Below, one piece after another: positions 34,370 through 43,769 of a DNA stretch of 64,000 bases. A model generated the notes under the pieces. That model searched no databases, was not told the DNA's origin, and was given only the letters and a program-made list of their open reading frames with translations. This stretch comes from Candidatus Gastranaerophilales bacterium (lineage in GTDB: Bacteria; Cyanobacteriota; Vampirovibrionia; Gastranaerophilales; Gastranaerophilaceae): assembly GCA_944322945.1 (NCBI GenBank), contig CALUQN010000004.1, positions 62,001 through 126,000 of the forward strand, written 5' to 3'. The stretch's first letter is position 1. Each line of letters begins with the position of its first letter. A program made the translations under genes and the position numbers.

Positions 34370-35404
34370 TTAAAATTGATTCAAAAATCTTTCATCATTA
34401 TTGAAGAAAAGTCGAATGTCATCTATTGCATATTTGAGCATTGCAAGTCTTTCGACTCCCATGCCGAAAGCAAAGCCTGTATAAATTTCAGGGTCAATGC
34501 CGACGCCTCTTAATACGTTAGGGTCAACCATACCGCAGCCGAGAATTTCAAGCCAGCCTGTACCTGAACATGTTCTGCAGCCCTTGCCTTCACACATAAT
34601 ACATTGTACATCAACTTCGGCAGAAGGCTCAGTGAACGGGAAAAAGCTGTTTCTGAATCTTGTCGGGCGGCTTGCACCGAAATATATTCTGATAAATTCG
34701 TTTAAGACACCTTTCAAATCGCCGAAAGTTATGTCTTTATCGACATACAGACCTTCTATCTGGTGGAAGAAATTATTTTTTCTGGCGTTGATATTTTCGT
34801 TACGGTAGACTCTGCCCGGAGCAACTATTCTGATAGGCGGTTTTTGTTCTTCCATAACGTGAATTTGGGCGCCGGAGGTTTGGCTTCTTAAAACCACATT
34901 CGGAGCTATTGTTGTGTAGAATGTATCCTGAACATCGCGTGCCGGATGGTCTTTCGGAACATTCAGCATATCAAAGTTAAAGTATTCGGTTTCAACTTCC
35001 GGAGAATTTCTGTCCGGAGCGACGGAAAATCCGAGGCTCTGAAAGATTGAAACAATTTCATTAGTTGTTGAAGTCAGAGGGTGAACTTTTCCTTCCGGTG
35101 TGAATTTGCCTGGGAGGGTTATATCTATTCTTTCTTTTTGGAGTTTTTCGTTGAGTTCTTTATGGTAAAACTCATCGTATTTCAACTTTAAAGATGCTTC
35201 CAGTTTTTGTGTAATTTCATTGGCAAGTGAACCTACAATTCTTTTATCTTCATCAGATAAATTTTTAAGATTTTTTTTTATTTCGTTAAATTCGCCTTTG
35301 CGGCTCAGATATTTGCCTCTTATTTCTTCAATGTCACTTATTGAAGCTGCCTTTGCCAGATCTTCATTTGCATTTTTGAAAATTGTTTCAAGTTGTTGTT
35401 TCAT
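34370..35404 (-). CDS. pheS: Phenylalanine-tRNA ligase alpha subunit
   Basis: 344 residues. N-terminal coiled-coil (1-85) for tRNA binding, then the class II catalytic core: TLPGKFTPEGKVHPLTSTTN (about 95-114), FNFDMLNVPKDHPARDVQDT (about 147-166), a motif 2-type VYRNENINARKNNFFHQIEG (about 202-221) and motif 3 GFAFGMGVERLAML (about 313-326). It pairs with the beta subunit encoded 14 kb away. The separation of pheS and pheT contrasts with the pheST operon of most bacteria and matches Cyanobacteria. Confidence 0.97.
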   Translation of the reverse strand: MKQQLETIFKNANEDLAKAASISDIEEIRGKYLSRKGEFNEIKKNLKNLSDEDKRIVGSLANEITQKLEASLKLKYDEFYHKELNEKLQKERIDITLPGKFTPEGKVHPLTSTTNEIVSIFQSLGFSVAPDRNSPEVETEYFNFDMLNVPKDHPARDVQDTFYTTIAPNVVLRSQTSGAQIHVMEEQKPPIRIVAPGRVYRNENINARKNNFFHQIEGLYVDKDITFGDLKGVLNEFIRIYFGASRPTRFRNSFFPFTEPSAEVDVQCIMCEGKGCRTCSGTGWLEILGCGMVDPNVLRGVGIDPEIYTGFAFGMGVERLAMLKYAIDDIRLFFNNDERFLNQF

Positions 35405-35422
35405 CTTTCCCTCTATAAATTT

Positions 35423-36043
35423 TTAAATAAACTGGTTGTAATTTTTTTCGTGTCCTATAGTGGATTCCGGGCCGTGTCCGGAATATACTTTTATGTCGTC
35501 ATCAAGGTTAAACAGAGTACCTTTTATGCTATTGAGCAATGTTTTGAAATTTCCTCCGTAAAGGTCTGTTCTTCCAACACTTTCTCTAAATAAAGTATCT
35601 CCCGAAAATAGTTTGTCGTCAATAAGATAGCAAACTCCGCCCTCGGAGTGTCCGGGGGTGTATATTGTTTTAATTTTTGTATTTCCAAACGGAAGCTCCT
35701 GACCGTCTTCAATCAGTTCATCGTATTCCGGAACTTCGACATCCTGTGTCATCCCGAACATTGCCATTATCTGTTTTATATTATCCAGCATGAAAACATC
35801 GCCTTTATTGATGTAAACTTTTGCCCCGAGAGCCTTTTTCATTTCGTTTACGCCGAGAACGTGGTCAAAATGTCCGTGGGTTAACAGAATATATTTGACA
35901 TTTGCTCCTAGAGTTTTGACATCATCAAGAATTTCCTGTTTCATTTCGGAACAGTCAATTAATACTCCGTCTTTAGTTTCTTCATCAACGAGCAGGTAGT
36001 TATTTGCCTCAATAGGTCCTGCTATGTATTGTTTCAAAATCAT
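35423..36043 (-). CDS. Metallo-beta-lactamase-fold hydrolase (glyoxalase II-like)
   Basis: 206 residues. Zinc-binding motif HGHFDH (residues about 56-61), with IYTPGHSEGGVCYLI (third His), LFSGDTLFRESVGRTDL (bridging Asp) and VYSGHGPESTIGHEKN (last His). Length and order match the YcbL/hydroxyacylglutathione-hydrolase group, which hydrolyse thioesters such as S-lactoylglutathione, but the C-terminal substrate helix of true GloB is absent, so the substrate is uncertain. It lies between pheS and kdsA on the same strand, four bases after kdsA. Confidence 0.88.
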   Translation of the reverse strand: MILKQYIAGPIEANNYLLVDEETKDGVLIDCSEMKQEILDDVKTLGANVKYILLTHGHFDHVLGVNEMKKALGAKVYINKGDVFMLDNIKQIMAMFGMTQDVEVPEYDELIEDGQELPFGNTKIKTIYTPGHSEGGVCYLIDDKLFSGDTLFRESVGRTDLYGGNFKTLLNSIKGTLFNLDDDIKVYSGHGPESTIGHEKNYNQFI

Positions 36044-36047
36044 AAAA

Positions 36048-36863
36048 TTAGTTCCTTACAAGTGTAAAAATATTTTTACACATTTTAAATTCTTTTTCCG
36101 CATCTGCAAGTGGCAGCATATTAGGCCCGTCACATAACGCTTTGTCAGGCTCTGGGTGAATTTCAAAGAACAGACCGTTTGCGCCTGCTGCCATTGCGGC
36201 TCTTGCAAGTGTCGGCACAAATCTTCTGTCTCCGCCCGATGAACATCCGTTCGCACCCGGAAGCTGTACGCTGTGGGTTGCATCAAATATGACAGGGCAG
36301 CCAAAACTGCTCATAATAGGTATTGCTCTGAAATCTACAACAAGATTATTATATCCGAACGTTACCCCTCTGTCGGTTACGAGAATGTTTGGATTTCCGC
36401 TGTCTTCAACTTTTTTTATAAGACCTTTCATCTGTTCAGGTGCAAGAAATTGTCCTTTTTTTATATTCACGATTTTGCCGGTTTTTGCAGCTGCAACCAG
36501 GAGGTCTGTCTGCCTGCATAAAAATGCCGGAATTTGCAATATATCAGCAACCTCGCTCACTGGTGCCGCCTGCTCCGGTGAATGGATATCAGTCACTATA
36601 GGTACATTAAATTTTGATTTTATGCCTGCAAGAATTTCCAGTCCTTTTTCCAATCCTGGACCGCGAAAGTTTGTAAGTGAAGAGCGGTTTGCTTTGTCAA
36701 AAGATGATTTGAATACAAAATTTATATCTAATTTTGCGGTAATCTCTTTCAAAGTACGGGCAGTTTCTTCCATTATGTCTGTTGACTCAATGACACACGG
36801 GCCTGCAAGTATTGTCAGCTTTTCTCCGCCTATTGTAAAATTGTTTAATCTTATTTCTCTCAT
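36048..36863 (-). CDS. kdsA: 3-deoxy-8-phosphooctulonate synthase (KDO-8-P synthase)
   Basis: 271 residues. Condenses phosphoenolpyruvate with arabinose-5-phosphate, supplying KDO for lipopolysaccharide. Family motifs: LAGPCVIES (residues about 19-27), [51 protein letters not shown], and [20 protein letters not shown] near the end, followed by [20 protein letters not shown]. The Cys in LAGPC-V and other positions leave metal-dependent or metal-independent class to be checked. It is strong evidence that the cell makes an LPS-type outer membrane. Confidence 0.96.
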   Translation of the reverse strand: MREIRLNNFTIGGEKLTILAGPCVIESTDIMEETARTLKEITAKLDINFVFKSSFDKANRSSLTNFRGPGLEKGLEILAGIKSKFNVPIVTDIHSPEQAAPVSEVADILQIPAFLCRQTDLLVAAAKTGKIVNIKKGQFLAPEQMKGLIKKVEDSGNPNILVTDRGVTFGYNNLVVDFRAIPIMSSFGCPVIFDATHSVQLPGANGCSSGGDRRFVPTLARAAMAAGANGLFFEIHPEPDKALCDGPNMLPLADAEKEFKMCKNIFTLVRN

Positions 36864-36914
36864 ATTCTTATTATATTAAAAATATACCTGAATTACAAAT
36901 TATTTGCCACAGGT

Positions 36915-37160
36915 CTATTCAATTAACTGATAAAGCGTGGGCGCTTCCTGAACGCTCACGTTATTTTCCGGCACACGCAAAACTTTTGCGCGCACAGTTC
37001 TGTTTGCGTAAACTATTTCTATAACATCGCCTTCTTTAATCTGTTTTGAGGGTTTTGCACTCTGACCGTTGACGCTGACTCTTCCCATGTCGGAAACTTC
37101 ATTAGCTACGGTTCTTCTTTTTATTAATCTTGATACTTTTAAAAATTTATCTAATCTCAA
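36915..37160 (-). CDS. S4-domain RNA-binding protein (RqcP/YabO-like)
   Basis: An 81-residue single S4 domain: MRLDKFLKVSRLIKRRTVAN (the S4 alpha-helix hairpin), VSVNGQSAKPSKQIKEGDVI and a final beta part ending in APTLYQLIE. The domain order and length fit the RqcP/Hsp15 group, which bind ribosomal subunits with stalled peptidyl-tRNA in ribosome quality control. No rqcH is visible here. It is divergent from the phosphoesterase at 37252. Confidence 0.88.
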   Translation of the reverse strand: MRLDKFLKVSRLIKRRTVANEVSDMGRVSVNGQSAKPSKQIKEGDVIEIVYANRTVRAKVLRVPENNVSVQEAPTLYQLIE

Positions 37161-37206
37161 TTCTTTTCCTCTTATCGTTCATAGTGTATCATACTTTGTT
37201 AATTTA

Positions 37207-37215
37207 TGGTATAAT
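37207..37215 (+). promoter_or_regulatory. Extended -10 promoter (TGGTATAAT)
   Basis: TG-G-TATAAT at 37207-37215, 36 bases before the ATG of the exported phosphoesterase; no good -35 is present, which fits an extended -10 promoter. Confidence 0.6.
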
Positions 37216-37251
37216 ATTTTTGTTAAATTCAAATTTGGAGCTTTATTCGGA

Positions 37252-38085
37252 ATGAAAAAATATATATTTCTTTTGGCATCAATAATTCTTTTTGCATTCA
37301 TGTCACAATCTGCGGCTTTTGCAAGAGCAAAAGAAATAAGATTTGTTCAGGTTACGGATACTCATTATTCTACTGATAATAAATATTCCGAACAGGTGCT
37401 TAAAGCGACTGTTGAAGATATTAACAACCTTAATAACGTTTCGTTTGTCGTTTTTACCGGCGATAATATAAATAAACAAAATCCGGAATATCTTAAAAGA
37501 TTTATACGTATAGTTAATAAATTGAAAGCTCCGTATTATATTACACTCGGAAACCACGACGTGTTCAGAAATAACGGGCTTTCTAAACAACAGTACATGG
37601 ATATAGTCAAAAATTACAATTTATTATATCCGACTAAAAGAGTAAATTATGTTTTCAAAAAGAAAGGGTATGTTTTCATAATAGTAGACGGTTCAAAAGA
37701 AATTATTCCTAATAACAACGGATATTACAGAAAAGATACTCTGGAATGGCTTGATAAAAAACTTACTAAATACCATAGACATCCGGTGGTAATTTTGCAG
37801 CATTTTCCGCTTATTCCGCCTAAAGATATCAAATCATACCGCACATATCAGGCAGATGTTTATCTTGACTTGCTCAAAAAACATCATAATGTAATTGCTG
37901 TGATTGCCGGACATCACCATATAAACGGTGAAACTATGCAGGACGGAATTTATCACATTACTTCGCCAACGCTTTTGAACAATCCGCATCAGTATAAAAT
38001 TATTGATATTTCAACTGTAAAAGGCTTTTCTTCTATGATTTATACACAGTTGAAAGATGTCGAGGTTGATGATTCTGGATTGTAA
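37252..38085 (+). CDS. Exported calcineurin-like metallophosphoesterase
   Basis: 277 residues from the ATG at 37252; the earlier open frame overlaps the S4 gene and is not used. Signal peptide MKKYIFLLASIILFAFMSQS ending near AFA (residue 24). Motifs: VQVTDTHYS (DxH), VFTGDNINKQNP (GD), YITLGNHDVF (GNHD), VVILQHFPLIPP (H) and IAGHHHINGE (GHxH). It thus binds two metal ions and acts in the periplasm or outside. Substrate unknown; the second phosphoesterase of this window and the only exported one. Confidence 0.88.
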   Translation: MKKYIFLLASIILFAFMSQSAAFARAKEIRFVQVTDTHYSTDNKYSEQVLKATVEDINNLNNVSFVVFTGDNINKQNPEYLKRFIRIVNKLKAPYYITLGNHDVFRNNGLSKQQYMDIVKNYNLLYPTKRVNYVFKKKGYVFIIVDGSKEIIPNNNGYYRKDTLEWLDKKLTKYHRHPVVILQHFPLIPPKDIKSYRTYQADVYLDLLKKHHNVIAVIAGHHHINGETMQDGIYHITSPTLLNNPHQYKIIDISTVKGFSSMIYTQLKDVEVDDSGL

Positions 38086-38161
38086 TCTTGATTTTTATAT
38101 AAAATACTATTATAATTAAAAAATAAAAGAGCTTATAATTTTAGAGGATTAAAATAATATA

Positions 38162-39523
38162 ATGGATGACTCGGCAAATACCATATTTAACTTGTTTGTA
38201 ATAGCGTTTCTGTTATTTTCAAACGGATTTTTTGTGGCTTCGGAATTTGCAATGGTAAAGGTCAGAAAGACCAGAATAGAACAGCTTGTCAACGAAGGCA
38301 ACTACAACGCTAAAATTGCACTTGAAGCGCTCAAAGATTTGGATAAATTTATAGCAGCTGTACAACTCGGGGTTACAATCTCCAGTATCGGCTTAGGTTG
38401 GGTCGGCGAAGGCACTCTTGCACACATTATAGAGCCGATTTTTGCTTTTATTCCGGGACTCGGGCAGGATATTGCCACTCACACAATGGCTGTTTCTATT
38501 TCTTTTGCACTGATTACACTCCTGCACGTTGTAATCGGTGAATTAATCCCGAAATCTATTGCGCTTGAATTTACGGAAAAAACAACTCTTATAATTGCAA
38601 AACCAATGCAGATTATTACATTTGTATTTAATCCTTTTATCTGGATATTGAACGGTTTCGGCAACTGGCTGCTGAAGTTGTTTCACATCCCGCACTCTCA
38701 CAGAGGTTCTCTTGTCCATTCTACAGAAGAACTTGATATGCTCGTAAACGCAAGTTATGACGGCGGGGTGCTTAATGAAACAGAAAAAGATATCCTCCAC
38801 AACGCGTTCAAGTTTTCCGATTTAACTGCAAAACAGGTTATGGTACCAAGAACAGATATGGTTTGTATTCCGATAGATATGTCCATTGCGGAATTAAACA
38901 AACTCGCAGCAGAAAATCAGTATACAAGGTATCCTGTCTATGAAGATGATATCGACCATATAACAGGGCTTGTGCACGTAAAAGATTTGTATTCCCTTCT
39001 TCTTAAAAATGAAGAATGCCCGATTAGTGCAATCCAGAGAGAAATCCTTCTGGTGCCGGAAACTATTACAATGGATAACCTTATCCTTGAATTTAAAAAA
39101 CGCAAAGGTCAGATGGCAATAGTAATTGACGAATTTGGCGGGACATCAGGACTTGTTACGCTGGAAGACGTTATGGAAGAAATCTTTGGCGAAGTACAGG
39201 ATGAGTTTGACGAAGAAGAGGAAGAAGAAGACATCAAAGAAGTTGCGCCGAATACTTATGAGGCAAATGCAATGATGCGTATTGACGAAATCGCTGAATT
39301 TTTCAACATTGACGAGAAAGATTTGGATGATGAAGATGTCGATACAATCGGCGGGCTTGTCCTGAAAGAACTTGGCCGTATTGCGGAAGTTAATGACAGC
39401 GCTACCCTAAAAGGCTTGACTTTTGTTGTCAAAGAAATTGACGGCGCCAGAATAACAAAGCTTATCATCAAAAAAGAACAGCCGTCCGAAGAAGAAAAAG
39501 AAGACTCTCCGGACAACGATTAA
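38162..39523 (+). CDS. HlyC/CorC family membrane protein (CNNM-CBS-CorC)
   Basis: 453 residues: DUF21/CNNM membrane domain (about 1-185; FFVASEFAMVKVRKTRIEQL and HVVIGELIPKSIALE), a pair of CBS domains (about 205-330; MVPRTDMVCIPIDMSIAELN), MAIVIDEFGGTSGLVTLEDV, then an Asp/Glu-rich linker (DEFDEEEEEEDI) and the CorC_HlyC transporter-associated domain (about 355-440). Members are associated with Mg2+/Co2+ homeostasis; direct haemolysin activity is historical naming. Normal length. Confidence 0.92.
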   Translation: MDDSANTIFNLFVIAFLLFSNGFFVASEFAMVKVRKTRIEQLVNEGNYNAKIALEALKDLDKFIAAVQLGVTISSIGLGWVGEGTLAHIIEPIFAFIPGLGQDIATHTMAVSISFALITLLHVVIGELIPKSIALEFTEKTTLIIAKPMQIITFVFNPFIWILNGFGNWLLKLFHIPHSHRGSLVHSTEELDMLVNASYDGGVLNETEKDILHNAFKFSDLTAKQVMVPRTDMVCIPIDMSIAELNKLAAENQYTRYPVYEDDIDHITGLVHVKDLYSLLLKNEECPISAIQREILLVPETITMDNLILEFKKRKGQMAIVIDEFGGTSGLVTLEDVMEEIFGEVQDEFDEEEEEEDIKEVAPNTYEANAMMRIDEIAEFFNIDEKDLDDEDVDTIGGLVLKELGRIAEVNDSATLKGLTFVVKEIDGARITKLIIKKEQPSEEEKEDSPDND

Positions 39524-39558
39524 TCATTGATTGAGATTGTTCAAAATTGGAACCTGAC

Positions 39559-39909
39559 TTATTTATTAAGTAAGCCTGTTTTTAACTTGAATTCGTATTC
39601 TTTCATATAAGAAAATTTTTCAAGAAGTTTGCGGAACAAATCTTTTTGGGTTAAGAGAACAGGCTCTTTGTCTGCTTCTGTGGCATAGAGTGAATGTATT
39701 TGTTTACCGTCTTTCAACTCTTTTTTATAGCTTATAGTAATGTTGTCGGAGTTAGGTACTTCTGTAAAACGTCTGACGGCACAACAAAATTGTTTATACT
39801 TAGCCGGAACATTGTTTTTTTTATAAAACGCGTCTGCTGCGTCTAAAAAATGTCTGTCATAGTTTGCGCTAAAGCTTTGATGGTTATTTTTTATATTTGA
39901 AACCTGCAT
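39559..39909 (-). CDS. F-x-G/A family small protein (SFSA)
   Basis: 116 residues. N-terminus MQVSNIKNNHQSFSANYDRH has the shared short motif (F13-S-A). The rest is a compact alpha/beta domain with two close Cys (CCAV) and no hydrophobic segment, so it should be soluble if not secreted. The family function is unknown. It lies convergent to the CorC-family gene, 36 bases apart. Confidence 0.6.
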   Translation of the reverse strand: MQVSNIKNNHQSFSANYDRHFLDAADAFYKKNNVPAKYKQFCCAVRRFTEVPNSDNITISYKKELKDGKQIHSLYATEADKEPVLLTQKDLFRKLLEKFSYMKEYEFKLKTGLLNK

Positions 39910-40289
39910 TATATTCTCCTTTTATCACCATAAATAGTCATGATTAGTAATAATTTTATAAAAACCGTAAAAAAATAATTTGCTAGTTTCACCTATTATA
40001 AGGCATTGCCTTTAGGTAATGCCCTTTCTTAGGAAAGGAGGTTCCTCTTAGAAAGAGGGAAATGTCGTTAAGCTCTTACGGGTGCTGCAATAGACGCCGT
40101 ATTTTAAAAGACTTTCAAAGTTTCTTGAACCTCTTCTAAAGGCAGCATTTAAGATTGTGGAAAGAATAATGATGCAAACGTTGCGTTTGCCAAACATCAT
40201 GTTTGCTGTCACCGCGGAGTCGGCTTGACATTACGATTAAAAGGGGCAGTTTGTACATACCTCTAATTGCTTTGTCGTAACGCTGTTAA
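39910..40289. repeat. Intergenic repeat region between gyrA and the SFSA gene
   Basis: 380 bases without a gene. AGGCATTGCC-TTTA-GGTAATGCCCTT (40001-40026) is a stable hairpin with T-rich flank. 40067-40130 matches, in inverted orientation, 52415-52475. CAAACATCATGTTTGCTGTCA (about 40193-40213) recurs near 12661 and, degenerate, 52518. No promoter for the SFSA gene could be chosen confidently. Confidence 0.7.
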
Positions 40290-42848
40290 TTATTCTTCTG
40301 TAGGAGTATTCAGCAAACTTGTCTGTTCGACAGCCGGAGCTTCCTGTGCAGCGCAGGTTTGTGATTTATTAACCGCATCGTCGTCATCTTCAGGATTGAG
40401 GATTTTGTTGACTGAAACAACAGAATCATTTTCCATCAGATTTTGTGCTCGTACACCAGTTGCCGGTCTGCCCTGACAGCTGATTGAACCTGCATTCAAT
40501 CTTGTTACAACTCCGTTTGCAGTTACCATCATAATGTCGTCGGAATCTTTTACGATAGTAAGTGCCACAAGTCTTGATGACGCTGATTTAAACTTGGTTG
40601 CGATAAGTCCGATGCCGCCTCTGTTCTGGCTTCTGAATTCAGAGAGTTTTGTACGTTTGCCAAAACCGTCAGATGTCACGACTAGCAAATCCGCATCATA
40701 ATCACGCGGCACAATATCACAGCCGACAATTGTATCGCCGGTGCGTAATTTCATTGAAGTTACGCCGCGTGCGCTTCTGCCGAGCGGTCTCAAATCTTCA
40801 ATCGGGAATCTGATTGCCATACCGCAGGATGTTCCGATAATGATTTCATCCCTTGCTGTTGCCAGTTTTACCCAGTTAAGCTCATCGCCTTCTTCCAAAC
40901 CGATAGCTATGATACCGTTTCTTCTTATATTAGAGAAATTGTCTAATTCAATACGTTTGATATATCCCTTTTTAGTAAGCATAATCAAATTCAAATCGTG
41001 AGAGAATGTGCTTACCGGTACAACGGCCGTAATCTGTTCGCCCTGTTCGATTGGCAGAACATTTACTATCGGCAGACCTTTGGATTGGCGTCCGCCTTCA
41101 GGGAAGTCGTAGACATTCAGACTATAAACAGTTCCTTTTGATGAGAAGAACAACACTTTGTCGTGCATCATTGCTGTAAAGAAGTGTTGGATATCATCAT
41201 CTTCTTTTGTTTTGATACCGGATTTGCCGCGGGTTGCACGGTTCTGACGTTCAAATGTGTCAAGTGAAATCCGTTTCAAATATCCCTGATGGGTGATGAA
41301 TACTGCCATCGGCGTATTCGGGGTCAGGTCTTCTATTGTGACTTCGCCTTGTTCAGGGATAATTTGTGTTTTTCTGTCGTCGCCGTATTTTTCTTTGTCT
41401 TCCAACAGTTCTGTTTTGATAATGTCGAGGACTCTCTGGCGGCTTGCAAGAATATCTTCATATTCAGCGATTTTTTTCAATAATTCATCGTATTCAGCCT
41501 TAACTTTGTCCTGTTCTAATCCTGTTAATCTTCTCAACTGCATTTCAAGGATTGCGTTTGCCTGATCTGCGTCAAGCCCGAATCTCGACATCAAGCCTTC
41601 TCTTGCATCATCTGTTGTTTTTGAATTTTTGATGAGTTCAATTACTTCGTCAATTGAACCGAGAGCAATAATTAAACCTGCCAAGATATGCGCTCTGATT
41701 TTAGCTTTTTTAAGGAAGAAAATAGTTCTTCTTGTAACGATTTCAACTCTGTGTTCAACAAACTCGTTGAGGACTTCATAGAGGTTCATCAAGCGAGGCT
41801 GCTTGCCGCAGAGTGCCAGCATATTTACACCGAAAGTTGTTGCAAGCTGGGTATATTTAAAGAGGTTGTTTTTAACAACATCAGGTTTTGCGTCACGTTT
41901 GAGTTCAATAACTATTCTCATACCTTCGCGGTCAGACTCGTCTCGCAAATCAGAGATGCCGTTAAGTTTACCGTCTTTAACAAGTTCAGCAATTTTTTCA
42001 ATTAGCATGGCTTTGTTAACCTGATAAGGAATTTCTGTAACAACAATAGCTGTACGAGCCTGGCGTCCGCCGCCGCCTGCGATTTCTTCAATAGTTGCAA
42101 CCGCCTGCATTTTGATTGAGCCTCTGCCTGTTTCATAGGCCTGTTTGATGTCATTCAGACCAACGATAGTTGCCGCAGTCGGGAAGTCAGGACCTTTGAT
42201 ATATTCCATAAGTTCTGCAACCGTAATATTAGGGTTGTCAATCAGGGCTATAGTACCATCGACAATTTCGCAGAGGTTATGCGGCGGAATATTTGTAGCC
42301 ATACCGACGGCAATACCAGAACTGCCGTTTAAAAGCAGCATCGGAAGTCTAACAGGCAATACTGAAGGTTCCTGCAAAGAGCCGTCAAAGTTCGGTTCAA
42401 ATTCTACAGTTTCACAGTCAATATCAGCGAGCATGGATTGCGTAATTTTATGCATACGGGCTTCTGTATAACGCATTGCAGCAGCGCTGTCGCCGTCTAC
42501 TGACCCAAAGTTACCGTGGCCGTCAACCACCAGATATCTTGTATTGAAATCCTGTGCCAGGCGGACAAGGGCTTCGTAAACAGAGCTGTCACCATGAGGG
42601 TGGTATTTACCAAGCACTTCACCGACTATACGGGCACATTTCTTAAACGGTTTGTCCGGAGTCATTCCCAGTTCGTTCATTGCATATAAAATTCTTCTGT
42701 GAACAGGTTTTAAGCCGTCACGTACGTCCGGCAGTGCACGTCCTACGATTACACTCATTGCGTAATCTATGTATGAACGTTTCATCTCTTCTCTTATATT
42801 AACAGGAACGATTTTTCCGTCATGGAACATACTTTGCTGGTTACTCAA
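40290..42848 (-). CDS. gyrA: DNA gyrase subunit A
   Basis: 852 residues from a TTG start (42846-42848) placed seven bases after GGAGGG. The catalytic Tyr127 lies in [10 protein letters not shown], and the quinolone region is [10 protein letters not shown], with Ser88 and Glu92 at the E. coli 83 and 87 positions. GyrA-box motif [10 protein letters not shown] (Q..R.G.G-type) and the C-terminal beta-pinwheel repeats (for example [20 protein letters not shown]) are present. Gyrase introduces negative supercoils with GyrB, which is not in this window. An extended -10 promoter lies upstream at about 42892-42900. Confidence 0.97.
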   Translation of the reverse strand: MSNQQSMFHDGKIVPVNIREEMKRSYIDYAMSVIVGRALPDVRDGLKPVHRRILYAMNELGMTPDKPFKKCARIVGEVLGKYHPHGDSSVYEALVRLAQDFNTRYLVVDGHGNFGSVDGDSAAAMRYTEARMHKITQSMLADIDCETVEFEPNFDGSLQEPSVLPVRLPMLLLNGSSGIAVGMATNIPPHNLCEIVDGTIALIDNPNITVAELMEYIKGPDFPTAATIVGLNDIKQAYETGRGSIKMQAVATIEEIAGGGGRQARTAIVVTEIPYQVNKAMLIEKIAELVKDGKLNGISDLRDESDREGMRIVIELKRDAKPDVVKNNLFKYTQLATTFGVNMLALCGKQPRLMNLYEVLNEFVEHRVEIVTRRTIFFLKKAKIRAHILAGLIIALGSIDEVIELIKNSKTTDDAREGLMSRFGLDADQANAILEMQLRRLTGLEQDKVKAEYDELLKKIAEYEDILASRQRVLDIIKTELLEDKEKYGDDRKTQIIPEQGEVTIEDLTPNTPMAVFITHQGYLKRISLDTFERQNRATRGKSGIKTKEDDDIQHFFTAMMHDKVLFFSSKGTVYSLNVYDFPEGGRQSKGLPIVNVLPIEQGEQITAVVPVSTFSHDLNLIMLTKKGYIKRIELDNFSNIRRNGIIAIGLEEGDELNWVKLATARDEIIIGTSCGMAIRFPIEDLRPLGRSARGVTSMKLRTGDTIVGCDIVPRDYDADLLVVTSDGFGKRTKLSEFRSQNRGGIGLIATKFKSASSRLVALTIVKDSDDIMMVTANGVVTRLNAGSISCQGRPATGVRAQNLMENDSVVSVNKILNPEDDDDAVNKSQTCAAQEAPAVEQTSLLNTPTEE

Positions 42849-42891
42849 TCTTTTACCCTCCGGTGTCTGTAAAATTCAATTCTATACTTGT

Positions 42892-42906
42892 ATTATAGCA
42901 CAAAAA
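42892..42906 (-). promoter_or_regulatory. Extended -10 promoter of gyrA
   Basis: Read on the minus strand: TTTTTGTGCTATAAT, containing TG-C-TATAAT. The same 15-mer occurs before tmk (52883-52897), so it may be a common promoter form in this genome. Confidence 0.6.
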
Positions 42907-43769
42907 CAGAATTTCAGGCACTAATATTTACAAAAGCAAACATAGAAATCAACAAACGCATGATGTTTTCAGTAAAAAGGACGCCAGGACGTTAACACGT
43001 TAAGTCCGTTTTATTAATCTGTCACCCTGAACTTGTTTAAACCTCCTTCCCCGGCTTAGGAAAGCGAATTTGCACTCTGCCGAACAAAACCTGACTAAAT
43101 GTCTGGTTTTGTGAGAGGGGACGACACGCAGAAGAAGTTATAGGGTGGGCAAAGCGAAAGAGTGCCCACAAATTTTATTAGCGCTAACGCGCCTTTTTTG
43201 TAATGTAATTGATAACTTACACAAATCTTTTTAGCGCATACGCGCAGTTTATGCAATATAATTGATAATTCCCCCAATTTTCATTAGCGCATACGCGCAG
43301 TTTATGCAATATAATTGATAATTCCCCCAATTTTCATTAGCGCATACGCGCAGCTGTTTATGTAGGTCAGGCACTGCCTGACAGCATTACTAAAGAATAC
43401 AAAAAAGTTATTTTCGGAACACGCGTCTCACTGACGTTCGCGCTTTTTGCTCACTCGCGATTAACGGGTCTGGGCATTGCCAGCATGTCTTGCAGCCGCA
43501 AGCCAACTCTGCAATGCCGGCGCCCTCAGCTCGTTCGCGCTATCGTCCTCAAATAACTTTTCTGTATTCTTTTTTGCAGACGGTGCAGTCACTGTAGGTT
43601 GGGGCATACTTGCCCAACAATACACTGCCCTCTCCTGATTCAGGAGAGGGTGAAAAGAACTTAACGTCTTAACGTCCTATCGTCTTCAAAGCGAATTAAT
43701 CCGCTCTACTCTTTCTCTCGCACTTATGGGGAGAGGGAGAAGTATGCCCAACCTACAATTCTTTGTGCA
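42907..43769. repeat. Repeat-rich intergenic region
   Basis: Over 850 bases without a credible gene. It contains a 105-base element (43027-43131) nearly identical to 52542-52646; a GGGCAAAGCGAAAGAGTGCCC hairpin (about 43146-43166); the 53-bp tandem repeat (43233-43352); a GTCAGGCACTGCCTGAC palindrome (about 43366-43383); a TTGGGGCATACTTGCCCAAC palindrome (about 43601); and a CCTCTCCTGATTCAGGAGAGG hairpin (about 43627). A GACGTTAAG-type element near 42978-43003 recurs at 12443. Confidence 0.8.
43233..43352. repeat. 53-bp tandem repeat with an AGCGCATACGCGC core
   Basis: Two full copies (43233-43285 and 43286-43338) and a partial third, starting AGCGCATACGCGCAG and ending in TTTTCATT; the copies are nearly identical. 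The core is related to single copies at about 1989 and 43184. The core is itself an imperfect palindrome (GCGC...GCGC). Confidence 0.9.

Noticed and set aside
36289-36879. Plus-strand frame of 196 codons opposite kdsA
   Set aside because: Shadow of a well-conserved enzyme gene; no independent start or family pattern.
43233-43352. CRISPR array from 53-bp repeats
   Set aside because: The whole unit including the 'spacer' is repeated; only two and a fraction copies.
42970-43760. Coding gene in the long gap beside gyrA (frame 43095-43277)
   Set aside because: Built from repeats shared with other intergenic places; no start signal or domain.
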